DNA of 40,079 nt from Spirochaetota bacterium. Its GTDB lineage: Bacteria; Spirochaetota; Spirochaetia; Treponematales; UBA12059. The stretch lies in assembly GCA_029560805.1 (NCBI GenBank), contig JAKQKE010000209.1:1-40079 (forward strand), written 5' to 3'. This document shows positions 22,785 through 30,506 of this stretch, piece after piece. The notes under the pieces were generated by a model that saw nothing but the letters and a program-made list of their open reading frames with translations, had not been told where the DNA came from and did no database searches. Both the position numbers and the translations under genes were made by a program. Within the stretch, counting starts at the first letter, position 1; each line of letters starts with the position of its first letter.

Positions 22785-23423
22785 GTGAAAAAGACAACGT
22801 TGGCGGTCCCGGCGGGGACGGAGCGCGTCAAGGCGTTCGCCGCCGAGGCCAAGGTATCCGGGCGAGCCGTCGCGTCCCTGCGGCTCGTCGAGCCTGGCGA
22901 ACCGGCCTCCGGCGACGAGCCGGGAGACGGCGCGGACGTGATCGACTGGAACCCGCTGTCGTTCGCTTCGGCCAGGGCGGCCGTGCTCGAGGCGGAGACG
23001 GCCTTCGGGGGCAGGCTCGACGAGCTGGTGATCTTCGCCGACCCGCCGGCCGACGCCGCCGGCATAGTCGACCAGACACCGGCGTCCATAGAGCGAGCCG
23101 CCATGGAGTGGGCCGCCGGCTACGCCGAGCTCATCCGCGAGGCCGCCAAGCGCCTCGATGAGCGCGGCGGGGGGACGATAGCCCTCATCGTCGCGCAGGC
23201 CGAGCGCGGCCCGATAGGCTCGATGGCGGCCGGGGCCCTGCTCGGGCTGGCCGAGGGTCTCGTACGTTCCGCGCCGGGCAAGGTGCGCTTCGTCGGCGCC
23301 AAGGACGAGTCCGACCAGGCGGACCTCCTGGCCAGACAGGTGGTCAAGACGCTCGACGAGGAGCCTCGCGAGACGCGCCGCCTACTCCGCCTCGGCGGCC
23401 GAGGGAGCCTGTTCAGCCGCTGA
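22785..23423 (+). CDS. Degenerate SDR-like protein upstream of pfk
   Basis: I do not recognise a named family for this 212-residue protein. The middle (ELVIFADPP...IERAAMEWAAGYAELIREAAKRLDERGGGTIALIVAQ) follows the helix-strand pattern of the dimer-forming helix and the strand before the Ser of short-chain dehydrogenases. GSMAAGALLGLAEGLVRSA resembles their active-site helix, but the Tyr-x-x-x-Lys pair and the N-terminal TGxxxGxG loop are absent. It is therefore probably a non-catalytic Rossmann-like protein. GTG 22785 has no Shine-Dalgarno but sits 6 nt after a -10 box. It precedes the phosphofructokinase gene by 41 nt on the same strand, suggesting an operon. Confidence 0.6.
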   Translation: MKKTTLAVPAGTERVKAFAAEAKVSGRAVASLRLVEPGEPASGDEPGDGADVIDWNPLSFASARAAVLEAETAFGGRLDELVIFADPPADAAGIVDQTPASIERAAMEWAAGYAELIREAAKRLDERGGGTIALIVAQAERGPIGSMAAGALLGLAEGLVRSAPGKVRFVGAKDESDQADLLARQVVKTLDEEPRETRRLLRLGGRGSLFSR

Positions 23424-23464
23424 CCCGAACGCGCAGCCGTCGGGGCCGTATCGAGGAGGAAGCC

Positions 23465-24574
23465 ATGTCGAGGATCGCGGTACGGCGCTTCGGGATACTG
23501 ACGAGCGGGGGCGATTGCCCCGGCCTGAACGCCGCGATCCGCGGCGTCGCCAAGGCGGCCTCCGGCGTCTACGGCATGGAAATAGTCGGGATATCGAACG
23601 GTTACCGAGGCCTGATCGAAGGCGACGCCCGAGACCTGGCGCCGGACGACTTCTCGGGCATCCTGACGCGAGGCGGCACCATACTCGGTTCGTCCCGCGA
23701 GAAGCCGTTCAAGCCTTCCGACGACGCTGGCGAGCTCAAGGACTCAGAGGTTGGCCACGACAAGCCCGAGCTGATTCTCGAGAACTACGCCCGCCTCAGC
23801 CTGGACGCGCTGGTCGTGCTCGGAGGCAACGGTACGAACACCACGGCCCACCTGCTAGCCAAGCAGGGCCTCAACGTGGTCGGCCTGCCCAAGACCATAG
23901 ACAACGACATCTGGGGTACCGATGTGACCTTCGGCTTCCATTCGGCCGTCGACATAGCCACGGAGGCCATCGACCGCCTCCACTCGACGGCCCACTCGCA
24001 CAATAGGGTGATGGTGATCGAACTGATGGGCCACAAGGCCGGTTGGCTGGCCCTGTACGCCGGCGTGGCCGGAGGCGGCGATGTGATCCTGATACCGGAG
24101 CTACCCTACGACCCGGCCTCCGTGGCGCGCGACATCGAGGCCAGGCGCGCCGAAGGCAAGCAGTTCTCCATCGTCGTCGTCGCGGAGGGAGCCATGTCCA
24201 GGGAGGAGGCGGCTATGCCGAAGAAGGAGCGTAAGCGCCTACGCGAGGGCATGCCCTACCCGAGCATCGGCTATCGGGTGGCCGCGGAGATCCAGGCGGC
24301 CACCGGCATGGAGACCCGCGTGACGGTACTCGGGTATCTGCAGCGCGGCGGCACGCCGAGCCCCTACGACCGCGTGTTGGCGACCAGTTTCGGAACCGCG
24401 GCCGCCGAACTGCTCGCGCGCGGCCGCTTTGGCCGCATGGTCGCGATGCGCGACTCCGGAGTCACCTCGGTGCCGCTGTCGGAGGTGGCCGACAAGACCA
24501 AGACGATCCCGGCCGACCACTACATGATAGGCACCGCGCGCCTCGTCGGAACCTGCTTCGGCGACGCGCGCTAG
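23465..24574 (+). CDS. 6-phosphofructokinase, GGNGT/PKTIDND subtype
   Basis: This 369-residue enzyme phosphorylates fructose 6-phosphate in glycolysis. It has ILTSGGDCPGLNAAIRG (10-27), NGYRGL, LTRGGTILGSSR, LGGNGTN (119-125), GLPKTIDNDI (140-149), MGHKAGWLAL and LGYLQRGGTPSPYDR. Gly at the position equivalent to E. coli Gly104 predicts ATP rather than pyrophosphate, while Lys143 (equivalent to E. coli Gly124) is typical of PPi or mixed group III enzymes. Asn122 replaces the usual Asp of GGDG. The phosphoryl donor is therefore uncertain. AGGAGG before ATG 23465 fixes the start. It is probably co-transcribed with the SDR-like gene. Confidence 0.93.
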   Translation: MSRIAVRRFGILTSGGDCPGLNAAIRGVAKAASGVYGMEIVGISNGYRGLIEGDARDLAPDDFSGILTRGGTILGSSREKPFKPSDDAGELKDSEVGHDKPELILENYARLSLDALVVLGGNGTNTTAHLLAKQGLNVVGLPKTIDNDIWGTDVTFGFHSAVDIATEAIDRLHSTAHSHNRVMVIELMGHKAGWLALYAGVAGGGDVILIPELPYDPASVARDIEARRAEGKQFSIVVVAEGAMSREEAAMPKKERKRLREGMPYPSIGYRVAAEIQAATGMETRVTVLGYLQRGGTPSPYDRVLATSFGTAAAELLARGRFGRMVAMRDSGVTSVPLSEVADKTKTIPADHYMIGTARLVGTCFGDAR

Positions 24575-24605
24575 GGCGGGCCGGCCGAAGCTATCACGCC
24601 CGCCC
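24574..24605. terminator. Possible shared hairpin between convergent pfk and lgt
   Basis: GGGCGGG (24574-24580) pairs with CCCGCCC (24599-24605) across a loop that includes the self-complementary GGCCGGCC. There is no T-run on either strand, so intrinsic termination is doubtful. The gap is only 37 nt. Confidence 0.3.
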
Positions 24606-24611
24606 GGCCGC

Positions 24612-25634
24612 TCAGCGCTTCCTGAGCTTCTTCTTGGCGCTGTCGAGCCTGGCCCGCTCCGCCTCGGCGGCCGCCAGCAGCGACGACTCGCGCTTAGCCC
24701 GCCGGCCGACTATCGCGATGAAGGCCAGTCCGCCCACGATCATCATGAAGCAGAGCAACTGCCCCATCGAGAAGTTGAGCGGCGTGGTGAACAGGTGAAT
24801 GGACGCGTCGGGGTCGCCCAGCTTGACGATGTAGCCGAGGTCGGCGTCGGGCTCCCTGAAGTACTCGATGACGAAGCGGACGAGGCCGTAGCCGACCAGG
24901 TAGGCGCCGACGGCGAAGCCCTTGAACGGCTTGCGCGGACGCACGATGAACCACAGCACGAGCCAGAGGACGACGCCCTCGAACAGCGCTTCGTAGAGCT
25001 GCGACGGGTGCCTAGGCAGGTTGACCATCGCGCCATCGAGCGCCAGGCCCGCCTTCTCGGCCACCTCACGGACCCAGGGCAGGCTCGTCGGGAAGCGCTT
25101 GGCCCGCGGGAAGACCATCGCCCACGGCGCGGAGCTGACCTTGCCCCATAGCTCGCCGTTGATGAAGTTGCCCAGACGGCCGAAGGTATAGCCGAGCGGC
25201 ACCGAGACAGCGACCATATCGGCCCACTCGAGGAAATCCAGCCGCAAGCGCTTCGAGTAGATCAGAATGCCGACGATCAGGCCGACCATGCCGCCGTGGA
25301 ACGACATGCCCATGAAGCCGGTAAACTTGCCGCCCTCGCCGAAGGGCCAGAAGATCAGCCAAGGCTTGCTCCAGTACAGGCCGCTCGTATCGTAGAGCAG
25401 GGTGCCGAACAGCCTGGCCCCGAGGATCAGCCCGACGATGCCGGCCAGAAAGAAACCGGAGATATCGTCGTCGGAATAGCCGAGGCGCCTCGTCCTGACC
25501 TGACGCTTGAACAGCAGGTAGGTGACGCCGAAGGCGACGAGGTACATGAGCCCGTACCAGCGCAGCGGGAACTGCGGCAGGAACGGCAGTATCTCGGGTC
25601 GGATCCACGACGGAAACTGAACTGCGGCGAGCAT
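24612..25634 (-). CDS. lgt: Prolipoprotein diacylglyceryl transferase
   Basis: This 340-residue inner-membrane enzyme transfers diacylglycerol from phosphatidylglycerol to the lipobox Cys of prolipoproteins. About seven transmembrane helices are visible. The Lgt signature appears as TFGRLGNFINGELWG, with HGGMVG, RHPSQLYEALFEG and YFREPD as further conserved blocks. A charged Ala/Lys/Arg-rich C-terminal tail of about 30 residues ends the protein. ATG 25634 is chosen because GGAGG lies 5 nt before it; a GTG at 25646 would contain that site. Several prolipoprotein genes lie in the same window, which fits its role. The promoter at 25667-25696 serves it. Confidence 0.95.
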   Translation of the reverse strand: MLAAVQFPSWIRPEILPFLPQFPLRWYGLMYLVAFGVTYLLFKRQVRTRRLGYSDDDISGFFLAGIVGLILGARLFGTLLYDTSGLYWSKPWLIFWPFGEGGKFTGFMGMSFHGGMVGLIVGILIYSKRLRLDFLEWADMVAVSVPLGYTFGRLGNFINGELWGKVSSAPWAMVFPRAKRFPTSLPWVREVAEKAGLALDGAMVNLPRHPSQLYEALFEGVVLWLVLWFIVRPRKPFKGFAVGAYLVGYGLVRFVIEYFREPDADLGYIVKLGDPDASIHLFTTPLNFSMGQLLCFMMIVGGLAFIAIVGRRAKRESSLLAAAEAERARLDSAKKKLRKR

Positions 25635-25666
25635 CGGTACCTCCACGGTCTGCTTGGCTTGCTGGT

Positions 25667-25696
25667 ACTATACCCGGGCGGGCGGCCCGGGCGCAA
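25667..25696 (-). promoter_or_regulatory. Promoter of lgt
   Basis: On the minus strand TTGCGC (25691-25696) and TATAGT (25667-25672) are 18 nt apart. The predicted start is about 26 nt before ATG 25634, leaving room for GGAGG. Confidence 0.6.
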
Positions 25697-25715
25697 CGGC
25701 CGCGACGCCGCTAGC

Positions 25716-25763
25716 GCGGCGACGCTACTGCGGCGACGACGCTACTGCGGCGACGACGCTACT
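25716..25763. repeat. 17-bp tandem repeat across the end of the FapA-like gene
   Basis: Three head-to-tail units, GCGGCGACGCTACT (14 bp) then GCGGCGACGACGCTACT twice (25730-25746, 25747-25763). The last unit contains the stop codon of the FapA-like gene (25759-25761). The array fills most of the gap before the lgt promoter. Confidence 0.8.
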
Positions 25764-28700
25764 TGAGCGGCCGCTCGACGACGCGGCCGAGCTGGGGGTC
25801 AAAGGAAAAGGCCACCTTCTGCTTGGCCTGCTTGACCTCGTGAAAGCGGTTATGGCTCTCGATGACCACCCCCGCGAACACCGTGCCCCGGACGACGATC
25901 TCGCTCGGGAAGTGCTCCTCGAATTTTTCCCTGAGCTCGAAGACCCGGAGCGATCGCTGTTCGAGCAACTTGACGAGCCGGAGCTTATCCTGGCGGACCT
26001 TATCGAGGCTCCCGCCGTCGGCCTCGAGCTCGCGCATCCGCTTATCGGTCTGGAGAATCAGCGCCTTGACTCTCTCGATCTCCCGCTCCTCCGCCTCGAT
26101 CGCGTCCTTGACGAGATAGTCCTGGCCAAAGGACACCTGGGTGCGCGCACCGTTGGCCGAGCCGAGGTTCTGCACCTCGACTCCCTTCCTGGCCCGGCAG
26201 ATCCCGCCGATCAAGTGGCCGCGCTCGCCGAGCAACTTGAGGAGGCCGTTGGTCTTGACGTTACAGAGGAGGGCGGAATTTTTAAGCGTAATGTCCTCGA
26301 CGGCCAGGAGCATGGCCTGCTCGGCGAACGACGCCTCGAGGCTCTTGCGGGCGCGTATCGTTCCGCGCTTGGCGCCTTTTACGCCCTCGCCTATTTTAAC
26401 CGAGCCATCGGCGGAGACGAGGGCCGCCTCTACGGCGCCGGTCACCGTGACATCGCCCCCGGCCACCACGGCATAGCCGGTCAGCACCGTACCGGCTATG
26501 GCCACCGGGCCGGGGAACTTGATGTTGCCGGTGGCCGGCCCGACGTCGCCCTTGACACGCTGCGCCGCCTCGATGGACAGGGCGTTCTTCTCGAAGCGCA
26601 GCTCGCCGCTCTTAGCGGCCTTGAGCAGTCGATCGCCGTTCTCCCTTCGCTCCTCGACTATCGAATCGTCGAAGCTCGGGGGATCGACAACGCTCGGGTC
26701 CTTGGGGGCGGGGATGATCCCACCGAGCACGTCGCGGCCGTCCTGGCCCTCGACGCCGATGGCCAGGAGCTCGAGCAGAGGCTGCCCCTCGACGACGACG
26801 GTAGAGCGATCCTGGTTCTTATAGTCGACGGATCCGTCGGTCCGCATGGTCAAGGCGGCGCCGCTGGCTATCCTAATTAGCCAGTTGAGGCGGTAGCCTC
26901 CGGCCGGCACCGGCGGGGCTCCCCGCGCTATGATCCGCGACGAAACGATTCGGCCCTCGCGGGCTTCGTTGAGCGCGGCGGCCAGTTCCTTCAGGTCGGC
27001 GCCCTCGGTCACGCCGGCCTGCGCGAGCGCTTCCTGGGCCAGCTCCAGGGTCAGCTCCCGGCCGAGCCCATAGCCCTTCTCGACGTCGACGGCCGCGGAC
27101 ATCGCGTCCTCGGCTATGGTCACGGCGACCTTGGCGTCGCGGTACGGCAGTACCCTGACGAGAATGGCCGAAGGCTTCGGGGGCTCCTTCGGAGCTGCGG
27201 CTGCCTCCGATCCGGGCTCGGAGTCTCCGGGACCGGAGGAGGGCTTCGCTTCGGCCACGGACGCAGTCTCGGCCTCTCCGTCGCCGATAAGGACCAGCCC
27301 GTCCTCCTCACCCTCTATCGACTCCTTGGAGAACCGGACGTAGTCGAAGGCCTTGACCAGCGGATCGTTACCGGGAGGAGCCGGAATAGCGTCTCCGTAT
27401 ACGTCGACGCCGGCCTGCCCGGGAGAGGGCTGGCTGAACCTGGCTATCTCCTGTCCCTTCTTGACCAGAGCGACGCGGCCGGCGGCCGAGAGCGGGAATT
27501 CGTCGAGCCTTTGGGCGTACTTGGATAGGAGAGGCGCCGCCTCGACGGCCTCGAGATACTCTTTGGCCTGGGGCACCGGCAGGAACGCGACACTATAGAT
27601 CAACGTCCTGTCTTTGCCCTTGGTCGGCTCCTTGCCGACGGCCAGGACGTAGTCCTCGAGTTCCGTCTCCTTGCCTCTATAGAACGCGACCACATCGGTC
27701 TTGAGCTTATCGATCTTGACGCCCTTGAGGCGACGCCCGGCCAGAGCCTCGCTGACCATCGTCAGCGATAGCGGTTTGCCTCGGCCCCGACCCTTGAGCA
27801 CCGTCAGCGTGGCTCTGAGCCTGTCGGGCGAAACGTCGACTCTCGCCGAGGCGTCGCGGTCACAGGACAAGCTGAAGCCGACGAGGGGCTGGCCGCTCCT
27901 CGTCGACCTGAGCAGCGCCGAGGCCGTCTCCTCGGCGCCTATCAGGGTTTCGGCGCCCAGGCCGAGGGCGTGGGCAGCCTCGAGTATCGCGGCGGCGTCG
28001 GGAGGCGGCAGGCGCTTGTCGCCGGGGGTATAGTCGAGCAGGGCGGTGGCTCCGTCGTCCGACAGCCGCACCGAGTAGTCCCCGGAGCCAAAGGGGATAA
28101 GGTCGGCCCAGCGCTCGCCGACCCGGACGAAACCGCCAACTTCGGCTTTCACTTCGTTCCTAACTCGGGAAAGGCCCTTGCCGAGGTAGAAGGCCGAGTC
28201 CTCGACCCGTGGCGCCGGGATCGGCTTGCCGTAGACGCTCTTGCCCGGCTTGCCCGGGCGGGGCGGCGCGAGGGCGGCCACCGTCGCTCCTTTAGGCGCC
28301 CAGAAGCTCATGATGACCCTCGTGTCGACAGCTATCGGCTCGCGCAGCTCGATCTTCTCGTAGTCGACGACCTTCTCCTCCTTCGGCGGCAGGAAAGGTA
28401 GCGCCGACGTTTTTTTGACGATCCGCTCCCTGGCTACGCGCTCGACCCTGACGCGGTACAGCTCCGGGGGCGGCGCGGCGGAGAGGGCCTCCGCCGCGAA
28501 AGGCAGGTACTCATCGGGCGTGCTCGGCTCCGCCCACTCGGCGGCCTCGGGCAATCCGGCCTCGGGCGCGTGTCCGGAGGCTACGGTCTCGGTCACGGGC
28601 GCCTTGGCAACCGCGAAGGTTTTAGCGATCTCGTCGAGCCTGCGGCCCTGGACGCCGGCGATCCTAGCCTCAGTCAGCTTCCTGGCCAGCCCATCGACGC

Positions 28701-28803
28701 CGTACTCCGGGCCGTCGGCCGAGGGCTCGAAACGGAACGAAGCCCGCAGCCCGAGCTCGTCCACGAGCAAGGTCGTCTCCCCTCGAAAGGTCGCTCCGGC
28801 CAT
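25759..28803 (-). CDS. FapA-like (DUF342) protein, very large
   Basis: This 1014-residue cytosolic protein is built around a FapA/DUF342 domain. The C-terminal third has the right-handed beta-helix pattern (VKGDVGPATGNIKFPGPVAIAGTVLTGYAVVAGGDVTVTGAVE...KSLEAS...) at about 740-900. A coiled coil (AEEREIERVKALILQTDKRM...) and RGTVFAGVVIESHN follow. Two upstream segments repeat the FapA N-terminal layout (PGKPGKSVYGKPIPAP, PGQAGVDVYGDAIPAPPG and GQDGRDVLGGIIPAPKDP), suggesting internal triplication. An acidic Glu/Ala/Pro linker lies at about 505-545. FapA proteins are usually 450-700 residues, so this is long. The function is unsettled: polymer-forming scaffolds or cell-surface and motility links have been proposed. 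It follows the MinD-like gene by 11 nt. Confidence 0.8.
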   Translation of the reverse strand: MAGATFRGETTLLVDELGLRASFRFEPSADGPEYGVDGLARKLTEARIAGVQGRRLDEIAKTFAVAKAPVTETVASGHAPEAGLPEAAEWAEPSTPDEYLPFAAEALSAAPPPELYRVRVERVARERIVKKTSALPFLPPKEEKVVDYEKIELREPIAVDTRVIMSFWAPKGATVAALAPPRPGKPGKSVYGKPIPAPRVEDSAFYLGKGLSRVRNEVKAEVGGFVRVGERWADLIPFGSGDYSVRLSDDGATALLDYTPGDKRLPPPDAAAILEAAHALGLGAETLIGAEETASALLRSTRSGQPLVGFSLSCDRDASARVDVSPDRLRATLTVLKGRGRGKPLSLTMVSEALAGRRLKGVKIDKLKTDVVAFYRGKETELEDYVLAVGKEPTKGKDRTLIYSVAFLPVPQAKEYLEAVEAAPLLSKYAQRLDEFPLSAAGRVALVKKGQEIARFSQPSPGQAGVDVYGDAIPAPPGNDPLVKAFDYVRFSKESIEGEEDGLVLIGDGEAETASVAEAKPSSGPGDSEPGSEAAAAPKEPPKPSAILVRVLPYRDAKVAVTIAEDAMSAAVDVEKGYGLGRELTLELAQEALAQAGVTEGADLKELAAALNEAREGRIVSSRIIARGAPPVPAGGYRLNWLIRIASGAALTMRTDGSVDYKNQDRSTVVVEGQPLLELLAIGVEGQDGRDVLGGIIPAPKDPSVVDPPSFDDSIVEERRENGDRLLKAAKSGELRFEKNALSIEAAQRVKGDVGPATGNIKFPGPVAIAGTVLTGYAVVAGGDVTVTGAVEAALVSADGSVKIGEGVKGAKRGTIRARKSLEASFAEQAMLLAVEDITLKNSALLCNVKTNGLLKLLGERGHLIGGICRARKGVEVQNLGSANGARTQVSFGQDYLVKDAIEAEEREIERVKALILQTDKRMRELEADGGSLDKVRQDKLRLVKLLEQRSLRVFELREKFEEHFPSEIVVRGTVFAGVVIESHNRFHEVKQAKQKVAFSFDPQLGRVVERPLK

Positions 28804-28814
28804 CGCTTCGGCTC

Positions 28815-29960
28815 CTAGGCCTTGAAGCCCTGAGCTAGGGCCTTCGCCATCTTGGCTTTGTAGAACTGATTCTCCTTACGTAACTGGCCGAGCTCGTATT
28901 GCTGCATACGTATCGTCTCGATCAGCTCGCCCTGGGTCAGCGCGCCGGACGACAGGAGCTCCTCGACATAGTCGAGCTTGGCGTCGAAGTCCGCCTCGGC
29001 CTCCGTATCGGCGGCGCCGTAGCTGTCGTCGAGGTACTCGGGGTCGAGGAAAGCGTCGTCGTCGTCCTCGGACGAGAGCAACTTGTCTGCCAGGCGGTAG
29101 ATAGCCTGCGACAGAATGGACTGCGGCTTATAGCGGATGATCGGTATGCGGCTACCGAGCGCCACGTCCTGCATGTCGTCGCGGTAGACGATGCCGAGGT
29201 GCTCGAGATCCATGCCGAGGTATTCGCGGCAGGATCGGCGGATCTTCTGGGCCTTCTCGGCGTCCTTCGGATCCTCGAGCATGTTGAGCACGAGCCTGGG
29301 CGACAGCTTCCTCATACGCATGTCGAAGGCGGCGCGGCTCGCGGGATCGAGCTCGGAGACGCGCCCGAGTATCTCGGGGATATAGGCCCTCTGGAGCGAG
29401 GCGCCGTCCTTCTTGAGCGACTCGAGCAGGGCGCGGGCCTTGGACTTGGGCTTGAAGCTGTCCCACATGAGCCTGAACACCGCGTTCTTCAGGAACAGGT
29501 ACGCGTTGAGGGTGGCCGTCAACGTCGGGGTCGTCACGACGATGCCGCGGCCGGACAGCAGGAAGAAGTCGAGGATATTGGCCCCGGTGCCGGCGCCGAG
29601 ATCGAGTATCAGGTAGTCGGCGTCCTCGACGGACAGGAGCCGCTTGGCCAGCTGCGTCTTCTGCCGGTACGCGATATTGGCCAGCCCGGGGATCTCCGCG
29701 TCGCCGGGGATGAAGCGCAGGTTCGGGTAGTCGGTATCGTAGATGATATCCTCGAAGCGTATCTTGGCGCCCGACAGGTAGGTGCCCAGGCCATGCGTAT
29801 AGGCCTTGAAGCCGAGTATCAGGTGCAGGTTCGACGCGCCGAGGTCGAGATCGGCCAGTACGACCCTGCGGCCGGCCTGGGCCAGGGCGATAGCCAGGTT
29901 GGCTGAGACGAGGGACTTGCCAACGCCGCCCTTGCCGCTCGCTACGGGTATGATACGCAT
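28815..29960 (-). CDS. MinD/ParA-type ATPase, FlhG-like
   Basis: This 381-residue protein starts MRIIPVASGKGGVGKS at ATG 29960, whose A is shared with the stop of the upstream gene (TGATG), so translation is coupled. It has a deviant Walker A GKGGVGKS (residues 9-16), switch I region DLDLGASNLHLILG, and Walker B/switch II YLILDLGAGTGANILDFF. The FlhG/MinD-like core runs to about 290. The C-terminal ~90 residues are acidic (SSEDDDDAFLDPEYLDD) and end in a coiled coil (QQYELGQLRKENQFYKAKMAK). Such ATPases position polar structures such as flagella. Its pairing with a FapA-like gene is reminiscent of spirochaete genomes. The exact cargo is unknown. Confidence 0.88.
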   Translation of the reverse strand: MRIIPVASGKGGVGKSLVSANLAIALAQAGRRVVLADLDLGASNLHLILGFKAYTHGLGTYLSGAKIRFEDIIYDTDYPNLRFIPGDAEIPGLANIAYRQKTQLAKRLLSVEDADYLILDLGAGTGANILDFFLLSGRGIVVTTPTLTATLNAYLFLKNAVFRLMWDSFKPKSKARALLESLKKDGASLQRAYIPEILGRVSELDPASRAAFDMRMRKLSPRLVLNMLEDPKDAEKAQKIRRSCREYLGMDLEHLGIVYRDDMQDVALGSRIPIIRYKPQSILSQAIYRLADKLLSSEDDDDAFLDPEYLDDSYGAADTEAEADFDAKLDYVEELLSSGALTQGELIETIRMQQYELGQLRKENQFYKAKMAKALAQGFKA

Positions 29961-30406
29961 CAGTCCGGCTCCACGCGCTCTGGCTCGGCGTTCGGCGGCA
30001 TGGGCGGTGGAACCGATTCGCTTCGGCCTCGGTCCACGGCCGGGACCAGGAGCGGCAAGGCGGACAGCGCGTCCCACGCGGCTATCCCGACGAGGAGGTA
30101 GGCGGCGACCGACTCGGACTGACCCGCGGCGCCGAGTCTGAGCATCCCGGGTAACGCCACGAGGCCGCCGAACAGGCTCAGGGCCTTACCTACGACCAGG
30201 AGCGGCTTGAAGCCGGCGTATCGCTCCGTATCGAGCCCTAGGAACAGGAAGGCAGCCGCGAACAGCGCGTTCGGAGCCGCGGCTATCCTGAGCGCGGGGC
30301 CTGCCGCTGGGGCGGCCGAGCAGAATACCCGGACGGCGTGGACGAGCGCGAAATACCTGGCGAGTTCCAAGCCCGAGAACGCAAGGAAGAGTGGTGACCG
30401 CTTCAT
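29960..30406 (-). CDS. Small membrane protein upstream of the MinD-like gene
   Basis: This 148-residue protein starts MKRSPLFLAFSGLELARYFAL at ATG 30406 and has about four hydrophobic segments (FLAFSGLELARYFALVHAVRVF; LRIAAAPNALFAAAFLFLGL; LLVVGKALSLFGGLVALPGML; VAAYLLVGIAAWDALSALPLLVPA), then a Pro/Glu-rich tail. I recognise no family. Longer in-frame readings upstream are rejected because they cross the promoter and are antisense to the nuclease gene. The stop overlaps the MinD-like start by one base, so it heads the operon (this gene, MinD-like, FapA-like) and may be the membrane anchor of that pair; this is inference. Confidence 0.65.
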   Translation of the reverse strand: MKRSPLFLAFSGLELARYFALVHAVRVFCSAAPAAGPALRIAAAPNALFAAAFLFLGLDTERYAGFKPLLVVGKALSLFGGLVALPGMLRLGAAGQSESVAAYLLVGIAAWDALSALPLLVPAVDRGRSESVPPPMPPNAEPERVEPD

Positions 30407-30417
30407 AATAGAATGGA

Positions 30418-30447
30418 AGTGTACTCGGCTGCTCGCCGAGTAGTCAA
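30418..30447 (-). promoter_or_regulatory. Promoter of the membrane protein/MinD/FapA operon with internal inverted repeat
   Basis: On the minus strand TTGACT (30442-30447) and TACACT (30418-30423) are 18 nt apart. The spacer holds a perfect inverted repeat ACTCGGC-N5-GCCGAGT (30423-30441), a likely operator. The -10 ends 11 nt before ATG 30406, giving a leader of about 5 nt. Confidence 0.65.
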
Positions 30448-30471
30448 GGAAGCTCGCGTCCCGGCCCGGGC

Positions 30472-30499
30472 GTGAAAAACCCGGAAGCCGTACTATACT
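30472..30499 (+). promoter_or_regulatory. Promoter of the bifunctional nuclease gene (near leaderless)
   Basis: GTGAAA (30472-30477) and TATACT (30494-30499) are 16 nt apart. The -10 ends 7 nt before ATG 30507, so the mRNA would begin at or one base before the start codon. No Shine-Dalgarno is present. Confidence 0.6.
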
Positions 30500-30506
30500 T
30501 TCCGGT

